A model generated the notes under the pieces. It had not been told where the DNA came from and searched no databases. It saw only the letters and a program-made list of their open reading frames with translations. The position numbers and the translations under genes are program-made. A DNA stretch of 64,000 bases from Massariosphaeria phaeospora. Its lineage: Eukaryota; Ascomycota; Dothideomycetes; Pleosporales. Where the stretch lies: contig JAADJZ010000008.1 of assembly GCA_011032825.1 (NCBI GenBank), positions 682,001 through 746,000 on the forward strand, written 5' to 3'. This document shows positions 12,700-24,317 of this stretch, piece after piece (position 1 is the first letter of the stretch; each line of letters opens with the position of its first letter).

Positions 12700-12704
12700 T
12701 TGTG

Positions 12705-12714
12705 TTTCTTTTTT
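12705..12714 (+). terminator. RNA polymerase III terminator of tRNA-Lys
   Basis: TTTCTTTTTT begins 6 nt after the tRNA 3' end; the run of six T is long enough for fungal Pol III termination. Confidence 0.8.
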
Positions 12715-14430
12715 GTGAATTCTTTTTGTGTGGGGTGTGTGAGAGAGGGATGTGTGGGGGTTTTTTTTGCTGGGGGGAAGGGCGAGGTTGTTGAGAGGTG
12801 TTTTGGGGGGTGAATGTGGTGGGTGCGGGGTTGGTTAGAGGTTTTGCTTGAAGCTTGACGACCTCTTCGCTCGCGCACACTCAGTAACTCTAGTTGAAGA
12901 ATACATAGTAAGGACGATGAATTCGGAAAAAGGTATACGCATACGGTACAATCCTTTCACAGGATTTGCTTCCCCTGTACTTGCTGCTCCTCCTTCCCAG
13001 TGCACCCGGTCCGTTTCCCTCCCTAACAAAAGCGTGAACTCGTCTCCTCTCCGCCGGCCTGTCCACATCACATTACATCGCACCACACCACGCGCTGCTT
13101 GCCCAATACACACATATCTGCATACATACGTACAAATGTCTTTGGAATAAATACTTTGTAAACCCCTCGGGTCCCAGAGGCTCAGCTGTACCATCGGGGG
13201 TACGTTCGCGAAAACTTCCACAAAGCTGCAGGTTGCACGCGAGCAAGCGGCGGACTTGCGTTAAGATCGTGTCAAACCGACGCGTATGTCCAGTAGTAGC
13301 ACACGAGTACAGACAGCAAGCAGCAGATAATCTGGGAACGTTGCAGCCGCGAGCTGCATTCTCGATTTGGTATTTGCATAGATGCTTTGTGGGTTGGCAT
13401 TGTGTTTGTTTGTGCCGGGTTGGAGCACTGAGTACGAACACACGAAAGCACGAAAGCACGGATAGATACAATGCCGCTCTGGGCGAGCGAGCGAGCGGGA
13501 TGCGAACGAAAAAATGTCGCGCATAGCAGCAACGATGTCACGCATAAGCACGAGCATGAACACGAACACGAGCACCAAGTATAATCTGATCTGATCTGAT
13601 CTGACGTAGCCTAATCCGAGCATCGCAGGTCTCGAGTCCTGAGTTTCGAGTCCAGTCTAGGGACTTGCCGGGGTGTACGGGTGACGCGATTTTTTTCTGG
13701 AACTCTTCCGGTTCGAGGAGGAGGAGGAAGAACGAACGACCGGACGGCAAAGCCCGAGTGAAAGCTGGCATGTGAGAATGGATTTCCGGCTACGCGGCTC
13801 TTACCAAGCAAGTCCTCGTCTCTCTATGCTGATGTTTCTGCTTTCTCCGTTGTCATCTTCACCTCTATTTCCTTCCCTAGCCATACCATACCATGTCCAA
13901 GACGGGAAAGTACTTCGTCGGCAATACAACGCTCCAGCCCAGCCCAGCTCAGGTCAATGCCCCCTCTCTCCGCAGCATGTCGAGCCGAATTCCCCTCACG
14001 AGATTGATCACCCAACGGATCAAACGTGTACCATGAAATGACCATTTCGACGCACATGCCCACTCCAAGCCAACCCAAGCCAACCCAATCCAATCCAATC
14101 CAGCCCAGCCTAGCCCAACCCAACAGCCATCCACCCACCGCGCAGTATCCCCGCTCTCTTATCCCCGCCGCGCGAAACACGCTCCCCATCCATCACTCTC
14201 TCCCGAAGTTCGTCACCCCATCTCCATCCGTCCGCTGGCCCCCCCTCCTTTCCTCCCAAGGAAGCAACTTCTCCGAGCCTAAGCAACTCAACTTGGCCCC
14301 AAGCAAAGCACCCAACCCCCCAACGCGCCAGCAAACTCTCAGAGAAAAGGTTTCGCGAGCTCGTAGACAAGACGAGTCTCGTTTGAGCAGAGCAACGTCA
14401 GAGATCTATCTGCCATCCACAGGCAATCTC

Positions 14431-14461
14431 TGTATGTATGTATGTATGTATATATATATAC
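14431..14461. repeat. (TGTA)n(TA)n microsatellite
   Basis: Tandem TGTA units run into a TA dinucleotide tract. Simple sequence in non-coding DNA. Confidence 0.9.
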
Positions 14462-15487
14462 ACAGCTCCCTCCCTATCTATACAAGCTAAGTCTCCAGCC
14501 TCAAACCCAGCAAAAAGGATGGTCTGGACGCTGTATTTCGTATGGACATCACCATTTTCCCCCGTTCCGGATATCAGACTTTGCCTTGAGAGCCCCCTCC
14601 CCCGTTCCACTCCATTCCGTTCCGTTACGCAGGACTCGAGGCCCGCCGTACATAGCACCGGCATTATTCCGCTCATGTGTGCGCCGTCCGTTGACCCCGG
14701 CCCCGTCCCAGGCCAGTGCGCAGAAAACGGCCATGTACATACATATTTGATATGGATCCGCAATTCCGCTTCGACAGAGTGGCTCAAGCTCCGAGAACAA
14801 AATCCGGTGGGACGCGGACGCGCCGGCTATGTGCATACGCGGGGCGCTGCATCTGATGGGGATCGGGGTTCAAACGTCTATCGAACGTTCGACCCCAACG
14901 GTAGGTCGGGAAGTCTATGTCTGTATATGTACGAAGGAGCGATTTAGCTCGGATGAGTGATGACGGCTTCGAGAAGAATGAGCATGCGAGGGACCGAAGA
15001 CGCACTCGACGCGAGTCCTCTCAACCCGGACATTCCCCCGTGCCAAAAACTGTCCAACTGTCAAACCTTCGACATCAACGTACGTACCACACAGCGCACA
15101 CACAGACTCGACAAAACACACCTACGACCGCCAAACCCCTAACCCAGTTACACGCTGACAGCCAGCCTAGCTAGCCCCCGCCAACCCCAGCCCAACCCGC
15201 AGCAGCAAGACGCCGTAGCACACGCACGTTTGGATGACTACTGGAAGCCAACGTTGCACCACGGGTGTGCCGCTAGAAGATTCGAGAAAATGGTCATTTG
15301 GGTTTGGATAGATCAAGACTGAGTAAAAGCAGGCAGACCCCTACCACTACCCACTCTGATACGGTCAGTCATACTCCAAAGAACACCAGCAGTACAGTGT
15401 CGCCATCCGTGCGTTCCGTTGAGGAAAAAGGAAAAAGGCCCCAGCAGACGCGCAAGTGGACTGTGTGACCTGGAGAACCGCGTTTGT

Positions 15488-15570
15488 GACCTGCGCGTAT
15501 CCCCGATGACCTCGCGCATATCCCCGATGACCTCGCGCATATCGCCGATGACCTCGCGCGTATCCCCGAC
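15488..15570. repeat. 21-bp minisatellite, four copies
   Basis: Four units of about GACCTCGCGCATATCCCCGA plus T (20, 21, 21 and 21 nt) lie head to tail at 15488, 15508, 15529 and 15550, with one to three substitutions between units. The 21-nt length keeps any frame open, so a short minus-strand frame reads a 7-residue repeat; I do not regard that frame as a gene. Confidence 0.9.
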
Positions 15571-16112
15571 CTGCTTCGCCAATTCAACCCGACACATTGA
15601 GTTCCAACCTTAATCCCAATACCCAATTACTCCGCTGAATCCCATAATTTTGCGGAAGTAAATGGCCCAGAAATGTAAGCCACAGTGACTCCAAGTACTC
15701 CCCAACCTTTTCCTAGTGCAACCGATAAGCCGTTGTATTTATATGCCTGAGAGATTACTCCTTGCTCTTTGAAGAGACTGCCCAACTACGAACTGATAAA
15801 TGGATGCGTAAAGAGGAAACGAGCTGCGTGACGTGAAGTGCAATGTCGTTAGTGGCGTAGCGTGTGACGCCAATGGAAGGGGAGAGATAGACTCCGAGGT
15901 AGTAACATGGAGGTCGAAAATGATAGGAGACATTAGTTAGCTCAGAGCGGAATCAAAATCTAGCCTATGACTCGTGTCGTAAGGGGGTGTTTGTGTTGGT
16001 TACAAGCGGCGGAACATTTCCGGCGGTGTTTGGGATGCTATGAATATTCACGCATTGTGCCGTAGTCGCTAAAAATACACATTAAATGCAAATCGTGTAT
16101 GCGCGTTGGGCT

Positions 16113-18755
16113 TCATCCGAGTAGGACTGCAACTGTTAGCCGGTTTTCCAAAAAGGTCTTGGTAAACACTCACCTTCCCAGTTCCAATCACTCATCACGC
16201 CCAGCCAATGCAGACGGCCCTTGACGGTGTATTCCGGCTCCAAAGCTTCGATGGCGGAATCCGCCCGGCGTTTGCCTTCGCTTCTCTCAAACCGGACTGG
16301 CGCTGCTCGAGGACTGTCGAGTGACGAGGCTCCACTCAACGCTCGACGCTTACTACCACTATCGAACCAGCAGAAAAGACCGTCGGCGTCGAATTCATCA
16401 GATATTGAACCAAAGTCGCGCTTGAGTGACGGAGTTGATAGAGCAGATTCGTCTTGGTCGTAATCTCTTGCAAGACATTCTGAAGCCCAAGCATCGCGGC
16501 GAGACCACACTTCTTTTGTGACCTCCAAGCACTTGTCAATAAGTCCCAGCTTCATCCTCGACGACATTTGCTCCCAGCGACTACACACCCATTCGCGATC
16601 TTCAGCTTCCATGACTTCGCAGCCTGCAGACATGAGGGGATAAATGTGAACAATGGTAGAGCGCGAGCGAGGCTCTACAGTAGCTAGCTCGCAGAGGACC
16701 TTTTTCGCAAGAACGGCGGAGGCTAGCGAGGGAATCTCAGGAACGGCTTGGTGGAGATAGAGAAGCGTTGCATATTGGTAGGCGGCGGCTGTTCTGATGG
16801 AGTCATGAGGACTGGTGGTTTCGTCCTCTGGGTCTTCGATGTAGGCGGGCGGTACCCAATCCTCTAGCTGCGCTTTGAGCTCCATTGCCTGCGAGATGAT
16901 GGTTGGCCCGTTGCTATCTGTTCTTCGCACTTTCTTCACCAGATTTGCCACACGACCAATGATAGGAAACAGAGTGCCGGCGCATCCCATAAGCGGGTCG
17001 AGTTGGGTATCCTCTACCTGCCCATCTATGTACATGGTGTCAGGGAAAATATCAAAATCGTTCGTTTCATCGTCATCAGCTGACGTGAGTCGTGCGATGA
17101 CATCCATGTACAGCCACGTATTACAGAGGAACTTGAGTCGGTTGAATTCGTCGCCTAGCACAGGCTTTTGATTATGTTGCACAAGCGCTCGGTCAATCAA
17201 GATTTTGGCACCTTTGATGTGGTTGATGCCCGTGCTGATATGCTGGTCCCATGATTCGGAGAATGCAAGGACTAGCGTAGTGGAAATGGCTGCATCAACG
17301 CGCATTTTCTCCAGACTTGAGGCTAATGCATGAACAGACGTTCGCATGTGGTCGATTCCTTGTATGCGCAATGAAGGTGTGTCCTTGGAGTGGTGGAACG
17401 AGGTCATTGAAGCAATCGCATGAAAGAGAGCCGGACACTCCCTTGCGAGCGGCCAGATGAGCGTGCGCCAGGGGTTTTCCGTCGGCCCATCCTTCAAGGA
17501 GAGAACGCCGCACGTGTCTCGATCGAAGCGACGCGTGAGCATTTCTGGCGATGAAGTGGATAACTGGGGCTGGTAGAGGATAGGGATTTCGCGGGAGTCG
17601 GAAGTAGAGCTGGATGAACTAGAGGGAGTCGGCGAAGGTAAGCGCAGGACCCAGGCTTCGTGATCGAGGTTCAGATCGCGGGGAATTTCCTCCACATCGG
17701 CCTCGTCCATGGTGTCGGCTGGTGGAGTAAGGCCGGTGGACTGGTAGAAAGATTCGTGCTGAGAAAGAAAACGCACGTATTCTTCTGGCGGGACGTTCAG
17801 ATCGGTGCCTGGCATCAGGAGATCCACCAGACGAGGCGATTGGCCGGACGACACACTAGAGGGTGTAGTGGTCTTGGGAGGCCGCGTGTCTATGCTCTCT
17901 GCCTCGAACATGGTGCTTGAGCTTTCCCCGGACCCCCCAGAGAAGCGGTCCACGGGGGAGATGGGCGGAGGCGCGAGCATGTATGGCGAGGGCTGGGGCA
18001 TGGCGAACATGTCCCCCGCGGGCGGGTATGCGGGTTCCATGAAGGTGGTCTGTAGAGGCAGGCCGTGCATGGCAGGTCCGGTCGAGGGCGGCGGAGCGAA
18101 GTAGACATGGTGCAGACGGTTGTTCAGCACGGCGCGGTGCGACTCGTCGGAGTCCTGGGGCGTAGTCTGTGGGGTGAGTGCGGGCGAAGAAGCACCTGTA
18201 GCCTGTTAGCTGGGGGACGTGGGAGCGCTGTGAGTAGCACCCACCCTTCCGCGACTTTGTAGGCGGCTTGCCCCCGAAGCTGGTCTCCTCAAAGGGCCGC
18301 CATTTGAAGTCCTTCTTGTAGCCGCCGCACTCGACGCTGCGGCGCGCGCACTGCTGGCAGGTCGGCTTCGTCTCGTCGCACTTGAGCCGCTTCGCTTTGC
18401 AGGTGACGCAGCCTGGGAAGACGTGTTAGCTGCGAGACATGGAGATATGCAGGCAGAGGCCTTGCGGAGTGGACAGTGGACCGTCTGGGGCGTGTAGCGG
18501 CGCACTGCAGACGAGACGAGACGTACCGTTGCGGCTCTTCGACTGCTTCCTCTTGGTGGCGCCATTGCTGTCGGCCGGTCTGGCGGGCGCCCGGGGGTGC
18601 GGCGGCGGCGGCGGCGGCGGTGGACGGCCAGTGCCATTGCCAGTGCCAGCGGCCGTCTTCTTGACGATGGCCGGCGGGGCGGGGCTGCTGGGGCTGCTGG
18701 GGCCGGGCGCGTCCAGCACGAGCGAGGGCGAGGGGACGGCCATGGTTGCGGCCAT
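16113..18755 (-). CDS. Zn(II)2Cys6 transcription factor with fungal-specific regulatory domain
   Basis: Predicted nuclear DNA-binding regulator. The model is complement(join(16113..16126, 16174..18195, 18245..18412, 18527..18755)), 810 aa. The N-terminal 76 residues are Pro/Ala rich and end in a basic patch (TKRKQSKSR). The binuclear zinc cluster has cysteines at 78, 81, 88, 95, 98 and 105 (C-X2-C-X6-C-X6-C-X2-C-X6-C), followed by YKKDFKWRPFEE, a linker seen in many fungal C6 proteins. The rest resembles the Fungal_trans_2 type regulatory domain, with helical segments and an acidic N-terminal portion. The last exon is only 14 nt (VLLG-stop); without it the protein would run through the intron to a different end at 16136. 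A branch point GGCTAAC and acceptor TTGCAG support the last intron. The start at 18755 is the first ATG in frame; 18743 is an alternative. Target genes cannot be inferred. Confidence 0.88.
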
Positions 18756-20212
18756 CGAGGCGACTGCGGCGGGCGCGGGGTGTCGGCGCCAGCTCGAAGG
18801 CACCCAGGGGGCGTTGACTGGCTGGACGGACGCGAGTGTTGGGAGCGCGAGCCAGAGCCAGCGTGTTTGCGTCCGAAGCCGGGCGTGGGCGAGAGGTTGT
18901 ATCTAAAGTGGAGTCGGTGCAGCCCTGGAGGCCAGACGGCACGGGCAATCAGAGTCCAGAGTCCAGACGGCCAGCTGGGCCCGCTGCCCGTGGGGTGCAT
19001 TGGTGCAGATCTGATGCATTGGAGCGCCCGACAGCGCGGCACGACCTGGCCAGTTCGATCCTTGAAGCCTTCACCGTCGGCTGCCCTTCTTTGCTGTGCG
19101 CTGTGTCGCGGGTCGTCTGCACGCCCGCTCTGCTCGAGTCCTGCCACACAGGTGCCCTGGTGCCCTGGTGCCCAGCGCTCTGGTCGCAAGCCGACTGTGT
19201 CCCCCGACACCACCACCGCCCGCACCACCACGGAAGGAAGTCGCCTATGCTCCATCGGCATCTATACACGGTGCAACCCCGGCTGTGCCCTATCCGACCA
19301 TGACATGATTGCGCGCAACCGATGCCATATCAGTCTGTTGGTCATCTGGACGACGGTTCAAGCTCCAATTAGACATGACAACTTGACAGCCAGCATCATA
19401 CTTGTGCTGGGCCACGCGGAAAGGTAGTTCCCTTCTTGCCAGAGAAAGCACCATCGGCGGCCTCCTGACATGGACATCGTACTTGGGCCCTATACCCCGC
19501 CAGATCAGGGCAGCTTATCGACACTGTGCCGCAGTTTGCTTCTTCCTGTCTGCTAAGTCCTTGCCCCTTGGATCCAAGCCCACTGGTGGCTTAACCTGGA
19601 CTGATCGCTATCTACTATCCATGTCCATCGGATACATGCAAGGAAGCATGAAATCTCAATTCACCTGCGCTGAGAGCCTGCCGAGTCTGGTTCCTCGGTC
19701 TGGAGTCTAGACCTACTGTGTCTGAGGACCACGATCTATCTGTAGGTGCATCAGTGTAACATCGTCCGAGCCGCCAGGCGCAGCAGGAGCCGCGTCGATG
19801 GACTGAGACAGAGGTAGGCAGAGACAGGTTCGAGAACATGCATGTCTCAGGACGAGAGTGATTTGCTTATAGTAGGGCTAGAGCTGCGGACCGAGAGACT
19901 GGATGCAGTAAGTCACTGTATGTGCACAATGCCGTAACGGATGTCAGAGGAACTAAGTGGCTTTCAACCTAAGCCATCTATCACTTCACATTATGCGTAC
20001 ACAACGTCCGATGGAAACTTTGTAATGTTCACTCACAATGAGCAGCACACGATCCACCAGATACATAGTACTCAGTTTCAGTTTCTCACTAACAACCCAG
20101 CAACCAGAGATCAGCCTCGACCAGAACAACTACAACAGAATCACTTCTAACACCAACTGTCAAAACCGAAGAGTTTATTAAGCCAGTCTTTAGGATATCC
20201 TGCCATTCCAAA
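18756..20212. other. Intergenic region between divergent genes
   Basis: About 1.45 kb between the minus-strand regulator and the plus-strand gene at 20213. Several overlapping GC-rich frames on both strands have no recognisable domain. Probably two promoters. Confidence 0.6.
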
Positions 20213-21058
20213 ATGTGCAAGCTCCAATTGAACGAATACGGCTGCGGCCACGTCCGCAAAACACTCCTCGAAGCCTGCGAGACACACAAGCGTTTGGCGC
20301 CGGTCGCCGGTACGCGTGCTCCTACCTTCTGTCTAAACGGCTTGCATGTTGTCCAACGCGTCCCAGTCGAAGGCAGTTGTATCCGTCAACATAAAGGCCT
20401 GACTTGCCAACAAGTGAAAGCTCTATGTCCTCTCAAGAAGCGCTTTGACGAGATAGAGGCTGTACTGACTTCCTATCGCGAACGCGGAGCCCAGATCAAG
20501 CGGCTCATCCAGCCCGGCTATCAACCAGCATACAACTGGGATCAGGTCGTGAGCGAGGGTCTCGATGAGACCAGCATCAAGATGTTGGAAGACCGGCAGG
20601 TGGAGTTGCGTAGCGTAACCATTCCCGAGTACCTAGACAACTTCGCTTACAAGTTGAATCGCTGTGGAGTAGAACTGCACGCAGTGTACGATTACAACGT
20701 AAAGCAAGTGCTAGCGGAGGCATCTGGACTGGGCATCTCTCCCAGTCCCGAAGTTGCCAAGATGCTTGACGAAGCCAATGGGTGGTACGTGGCAGACTTC
20801 GATTCCTCCGACTACTCGGACTTCAACGCTCGTGAGTGGTTCATAATCGACGGCCCTTTCGAGAAGCTGCGAGATGCGGCCCATGACGCTTTGCTCTTCG
20901 TGGAGCATTTGGCTCTAGACGCTTGCCTAGATGATGTAGGCTGGGAACTGCCACAGGATCCGGAAGACCACAAAGAGCTGCTACATGTCATGTACGACAG
21001 GCGATTGATGCCCGTAAACAAGTCCAGAACAGAGCCCCGTCCTGGGTGGCGCGTGTAG
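20213..21058 (+). CDS. Uncharacterised intronless fungal protein with Cys/His N-terminus
   Basis: Single exon, 281 aa, function not recognised. The N-terminus reads MCKLQLNEYGCGH, with further Cys and His (ACETHK, FCLNG, GSCIRQHKGLTC, ALCPL) spread over the first 80 residues, so a metal-binding or disulphide-rich head is possible. The opening M-C-[KR]-x(5)-Y-x-C-G-H resembles small uncharacterised ascomycete proteins I have seen, but I cannot name a family. The middle (about 80-200) looks helical and charged, and the C-terminal part is acidic (DFDSSDYSDF, QDPEDHKE). No signal peptide or membrane segment is seen. The lack of stops over 846 bp with balanced composition supports a real gene. Confidence 0.75.
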   Translation: MCKLQLNEYGCGHVRKTLLEACETHKRLAPVAGTRAPTFCLNGLHVVQRVPVEGSCIRQHKGLTCQQVKALCPLKKRFDEIEAVLTSYRERGAQIKRLIQPGYQPAYNWDQVVSEGLDETSIKMLEDRQVELRSVTIPEYLDNFAYKLNRCGVELHAVYDYNVKQVLAEASGLGISPSPEVAKMLDEANGWYVADFDSSDYSDFNAREWFIIDGPFEKLRDAAHDALLFVEHLALDACLDDVGWELPQDPEDHKELLHVMYDRRLMPVNKSRTEPRPGWRV

Positions 21059-21774
21059 AGACTTGGTGTCTATGGATGTAGATCCAGTATCCACTGGTTG
21101 GAGTGTGGTGGTATGTCCTCAAATCAAATGTAACTAGAATTCATTCACTTATAACTGAGATGTGTTAGACTGATGTGTACGAATGGACTTGATATATGCG
21201 GTCCGAATAGCTATCATACATAGTACCTCGAGTCGACGAGCTCTAAGAGTAAGAGTTTACGACAACTTCTAAATGTCTCAGAAAGAAAGACTAGTAGTTC
21301 AGGTATGTCTAGCATATAAGTCTCATCGCGAGAAAATTAGTTGATGTTAAGTTTTCAATGATAAAGTCCGTGTTTTTAATGATAAAGTCCGTGTTTTTAA
21401 TGATAAAGTCCGTGTTTTTATGATGTGAGGAGAAGTCAAGAGAGCTTGGACCTGAGCCGAAAGACGCGCTAAGAGTGCACCGCTAGCTGCATCGAGTCTA
21501 GTCGATTTTCTACAAGAAGCCATCATCGATCTCGCCCGCGTCTCAACCTGTGCAAGATCAACTAGACAAATTCCCCGAGACTAATTTGCCATGTCCTCTT
21601 TGTCCAGTCAAGCACCGGTGGCACTTGTATGCATCGCCTACACCACAGATTGGTAGCTGCAGCACTCCGGAATGGGATAATCTCAACAACACCTTTCGTT
21701 CCCAATTTCCCGAGACATTCCTTGCAAGCAGAAGCACTATTATTACTTCTGGATGCCCCTGCTAGTCAGTAACA
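21059..21774. other. Intergenic region with minisatellite
   Basis: About 700 bp, visibly more AT-rich than its neighbours. It contains three perfect 21-bp repeats at 21357. No gene seen. Confidence 0.6.
21357..21419. repeat. 21-bp perfect tandem repeat, three copies
   Basis: The 21-nt unit begins AATGATAAAGTCCGTG and ends in five T; copies start at 21357, 21378 and 21399 and are identical, with partial matches on both flanks. Perfect identity suggests recent expansion. Confidence 0.95.
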
Positions 21775-22735
21775 ATGGCACCATGGGCTTTGATATCTCC
21801 CGCATCTAGAGGCATTGCCTTTGCGCTCGCCAGGAGAGTGCTTCAAACTACGAGTGCCCCGGTCGTGGCAACAGCCCGCAAGGACCTCGAAAAGACGAAG
21901 CACAGCTTGCTAGAAGGACTAGACGTTGATGCGATAAGACTGACCATATTGGAAGTAGACGTGCTGAGTAAGTCTACCCTTTTACTAGGAAAATTCTGGA
22001 GTTAGGCCTCAGCTAGATGGTAAGCTGGTTTTATACTACGGTACTACGATGAAGTCTGCTAGCTGCATGTTTTTATGGTCCCGTCGTCTACGCCGAGTAG
22101 ATACATTACAGACTACTGACATGAACACAGACGAATCCACAATCGCCAATGCTGCTGCAACCTGCCAGGAGATGTTCCCGCCCCGCGCCCACCAACTCCA
22201 GCTCGCATTCATCGTCCCAGGACTGCTCTTCCCCGAGAAATCGCCTGCGCAGATAAACGCCGACGACGCTCTCCTCACGTTCCGGACAAACACCCTCGGG
22301 CCCATGCTGATGCTCAAACACTTCGCACCTCTCCTGCCCAAGAAGAATTCACAGTGCAGTCCGGAAGACGATTCCATGAAGGGGTTCCCATCTATGTCTA
22401 CCACCGCCGTCATGTCTGCACGCGTAGGTAGCATATCCGACAACCGCCTCGGTGGCTGGTACAGCTACCGAGCCTCCAAGGCAGGCGTCAACCAGGTCGT
22501 CAAGACGTTCGACAATCATCTGCGCGCGGTTTCGGGAGATAATGCAGTGGCTGTCGCTTTGCATCCTGGGACGGTGAAGACGGGCCTGAGCAAAGAGTTC
22601 TGGGGCGGCGTGAAGAAGGAGAAGTTGTTTGATGGGGATTGGGTCGCTGAGCAGCTCGTAAATGTAGTTAAGAAGGTGGGACTCGATGGACGGGGCAAAT
22701 GTTGGGATTGGGCTGGGAAGGAGATCCCGCCCTGA
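21775..22735 (+). CDS. Short-chain dehydrogenase/reductase (SDR)
   Basis: NAD(P)-dependent oxidoreductase, probably cytosolic; substrate unknown. The model is join(21775..21967, 22131..22735), 265 aa, a normal length for a classical SDR. The dinucleotide-binding segment is degenerate (LISPASRGIAFALAR) in place of TGxxxGIG, as seen in several fungal SDR groups. The conserved Asn lies near 118 (RTNTLGPM) and the catalytic YxxxK is YRASK near 177-181, followed by VALHPGTVKT. The single 163-nt intron has a GTAAGT donor and an ACACAG acceptor and joins in frame as ...DVLNES. The coding frame is uninterrupted on both sides. It stands between an orphan gene and the duplicated frame at 22875; no pathway context is visible. 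Confidence 0.9.
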
Positions 22736-22874
22736 TGCCGTCGTAGCACAGTAGGAACGATGTAGCTCCCGTCCTGGGTACTTATCGTTCAGCCACCGTA
22801 ATCTGGAGTTCTCTCTCAATCAACGTATCTCACTATCACTTAGACGAAAACTATCGTTAACAACGCCGCCTACC

Positions 22875-23963
22875 ATGCCAAACGGACAGAACATGACCCC
22901 GGTTGCCAAACCCGATAGTCGGAAGATGCAGCTACCGCTTCGTTGCCGGCGGATCTGGTCCAGTGTCACCAAGTTATCAACGACGTGGAAGGATTGGGTA
23001 TCGGGGATTTACGGCATTAGAGCGCACGACAAAGGGGAAAAAAGAACTCGCATCAAACGAAATGACGTTGACCGGAAGAGAGCCTTGGAACCGCTGGTAT
23101 CCACTGAGCCAGGCAGTGAACCAAAGCCTCGTCTCGCCTTGGAACTGCTAAGAAGCAAGCCAGAAGGTGTCCTGGAGCCACCAGCAACCACATCGAGCCC
23201 ACTTCCCCGACTGATCGAGCTCGCAGTCAAATCAGAATACATACCCACGCGTTGGCGCCGTAGCCGCTAGGGGCGCTCCCGCACCGAGAAACGCAACGCC
23301 CGAACCAAACAGCCAAAGAACTGGCTTCGCCTCGCCTTGGAACCGCTGAGAAGCAAGCCAGAAGATGTCCTGGAGCCACCAGCAACCACTACAAGCCCAC
23401 TTCCCCGACCGACCGAGCCCGCAGTCAAAACGGAATACATACCCAAGCGTTGGCGACGTAGCCGCTAGAGGCGCTCCCGCACCGAGAAACGCAACCCCCG
23501 AACCGATCAGCCAAAGAACTGGCTCAACCACTTCGCCCACCGCACCTCTCGTCCTTTCATTTACGATCGACGGGACGAACTCTCCATGCGAAGCACCGTG
23601 GACGAATGCAGCATAGAAGGGCTCCTCAATGACTCGGGACACAAAGGCAAGGCGCGGATGTATGCTCCTGACGAAGCTCCTGACGAAGCTCCTGCCGAAG
23701 AGATCCCACCCAGGGGACGCAGATATCCTCGAACTCGAGCGCCGCCCTATCGATACTCCCGCCACACTCTGACTACTTCAATCCTGGAAGGAGACGGGGT
23801 GATACCGAGACTGAGCACTACCCAAGAAAGGAGGGAGTGGTATCATGCGCAATACTGGGGGCATGGTCCGCAGCGTTCTATCAGCAATACGGCAACGCAT
23901 CATCAGGATTGTCAGTCGTCTGATTCGGACAGCGGTTATAAGCCTTCGTGGTATCCATCGTAG
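22875..23963 (+). pseudogene. Hypothetical frame interrupted by two equivalent TAG codons
   Basis: From the ATG at 22875 one reading frame stays open to a stop at 23963 except for TAG at 23268-23270 and TAG at 23466-23468 (363 codons in all). The two TAGs lie at the same position of a 198-bp (66-codon) tandem duplication, so frame is kept through both copies and beyond. The predicted protein is basic and Pro/Arg rich, with short repeats DEAPDEAPAEE near 23670-23703; no domain recognised. Possibilities are a decayed gene whose nonsense mutation predates the duplication, a short gene ending at the first TAG, or splicing: a phase-0 intron from GTATCC at 23097 to the TAG at 23468 would remove both stops and leave 238 aa, but it has no clear branch point. 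Confidence refers to the frame being a real gene or gene remnant. Confidence 0.45.
23129..23522. repeat. 198-bp direct tandem duplication (two copies)
   Basis: Copies of about 195 bp begin near 23131 and 23329 and end near 23324 and 23522; matching positions are exactly 198 bp apart (for example CTCGCCTTGG at 23133 and 23331). The copies differ by scattered substitutions and no indels that I can see. A short third match (GCCTTGGAACCGCTG at about 23082) may be the edge of an older copy. Confidence 0.93.
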
Positions 23964-24317
23964 CATGGTCGCTTGTGTACTCATGTATGTACGGGCATTG
24001 TCTAGATCTCGCCCAGCGGCCATAGGGGGATTGTCAGATCGAGTGAATAGACGAAGCGATGGAGATAGTCGTACGGGTTGAATAATATAACATTTTGGAA
24101 CTCGCCATGCAGTCTTTTGATGTCAATCAGGAAGATCGCTGGTGAAAGTTGTGCGTTCAATCTGGCACCCACATAAGCGTCCACGGAAATGCAAACCGGC
24201 CGCTAGAAACTAGAAAGAGTTTTGAATCTATGATTGCATTGAGACCTTTAAACTATTCACAATACGTAGGTAGTACACATCCCAGACCAGGGCAATTTGG
24301 TGAGATTAAAGAGACGC
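23964..24317. other. Short intergenic region
   Basis: About 350 bp between convergent transcription units. Nothing recognisable apart from likely 3' ends. Confidence 0.6.

Larger units (their letters stand above)
12700..16112. other. Intergenic region with simple repeats
   Basis: About 3.4 kb without a supported gene. It contains a G-rich tract just after the tRNA (about 12722-12840), short tandem repeats of TGATC near 13585-13605, a stretch of CCAAC/CCAAT pentamers near 14060-14120, a TGTA/TA microsatellite at 14431 and a 21-bp minisatellite at 15488. Open frames here are short and low-complexity. Confidence 0.6.

Noticed and set aside
15313..15597. Minus-strand frame with a 7-residue repeat
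   Set aside because: The repeat comes from the 21-bp minisatellite (a multiple of three), and the flanks do not look coding.
22903..23151. Second plus-strand frame overlapping the duplicated region
   Set aside because: It is in another frame, ends within the first repeat copy, and shows none of the coherent continuation seen in the frame starting at 22875.
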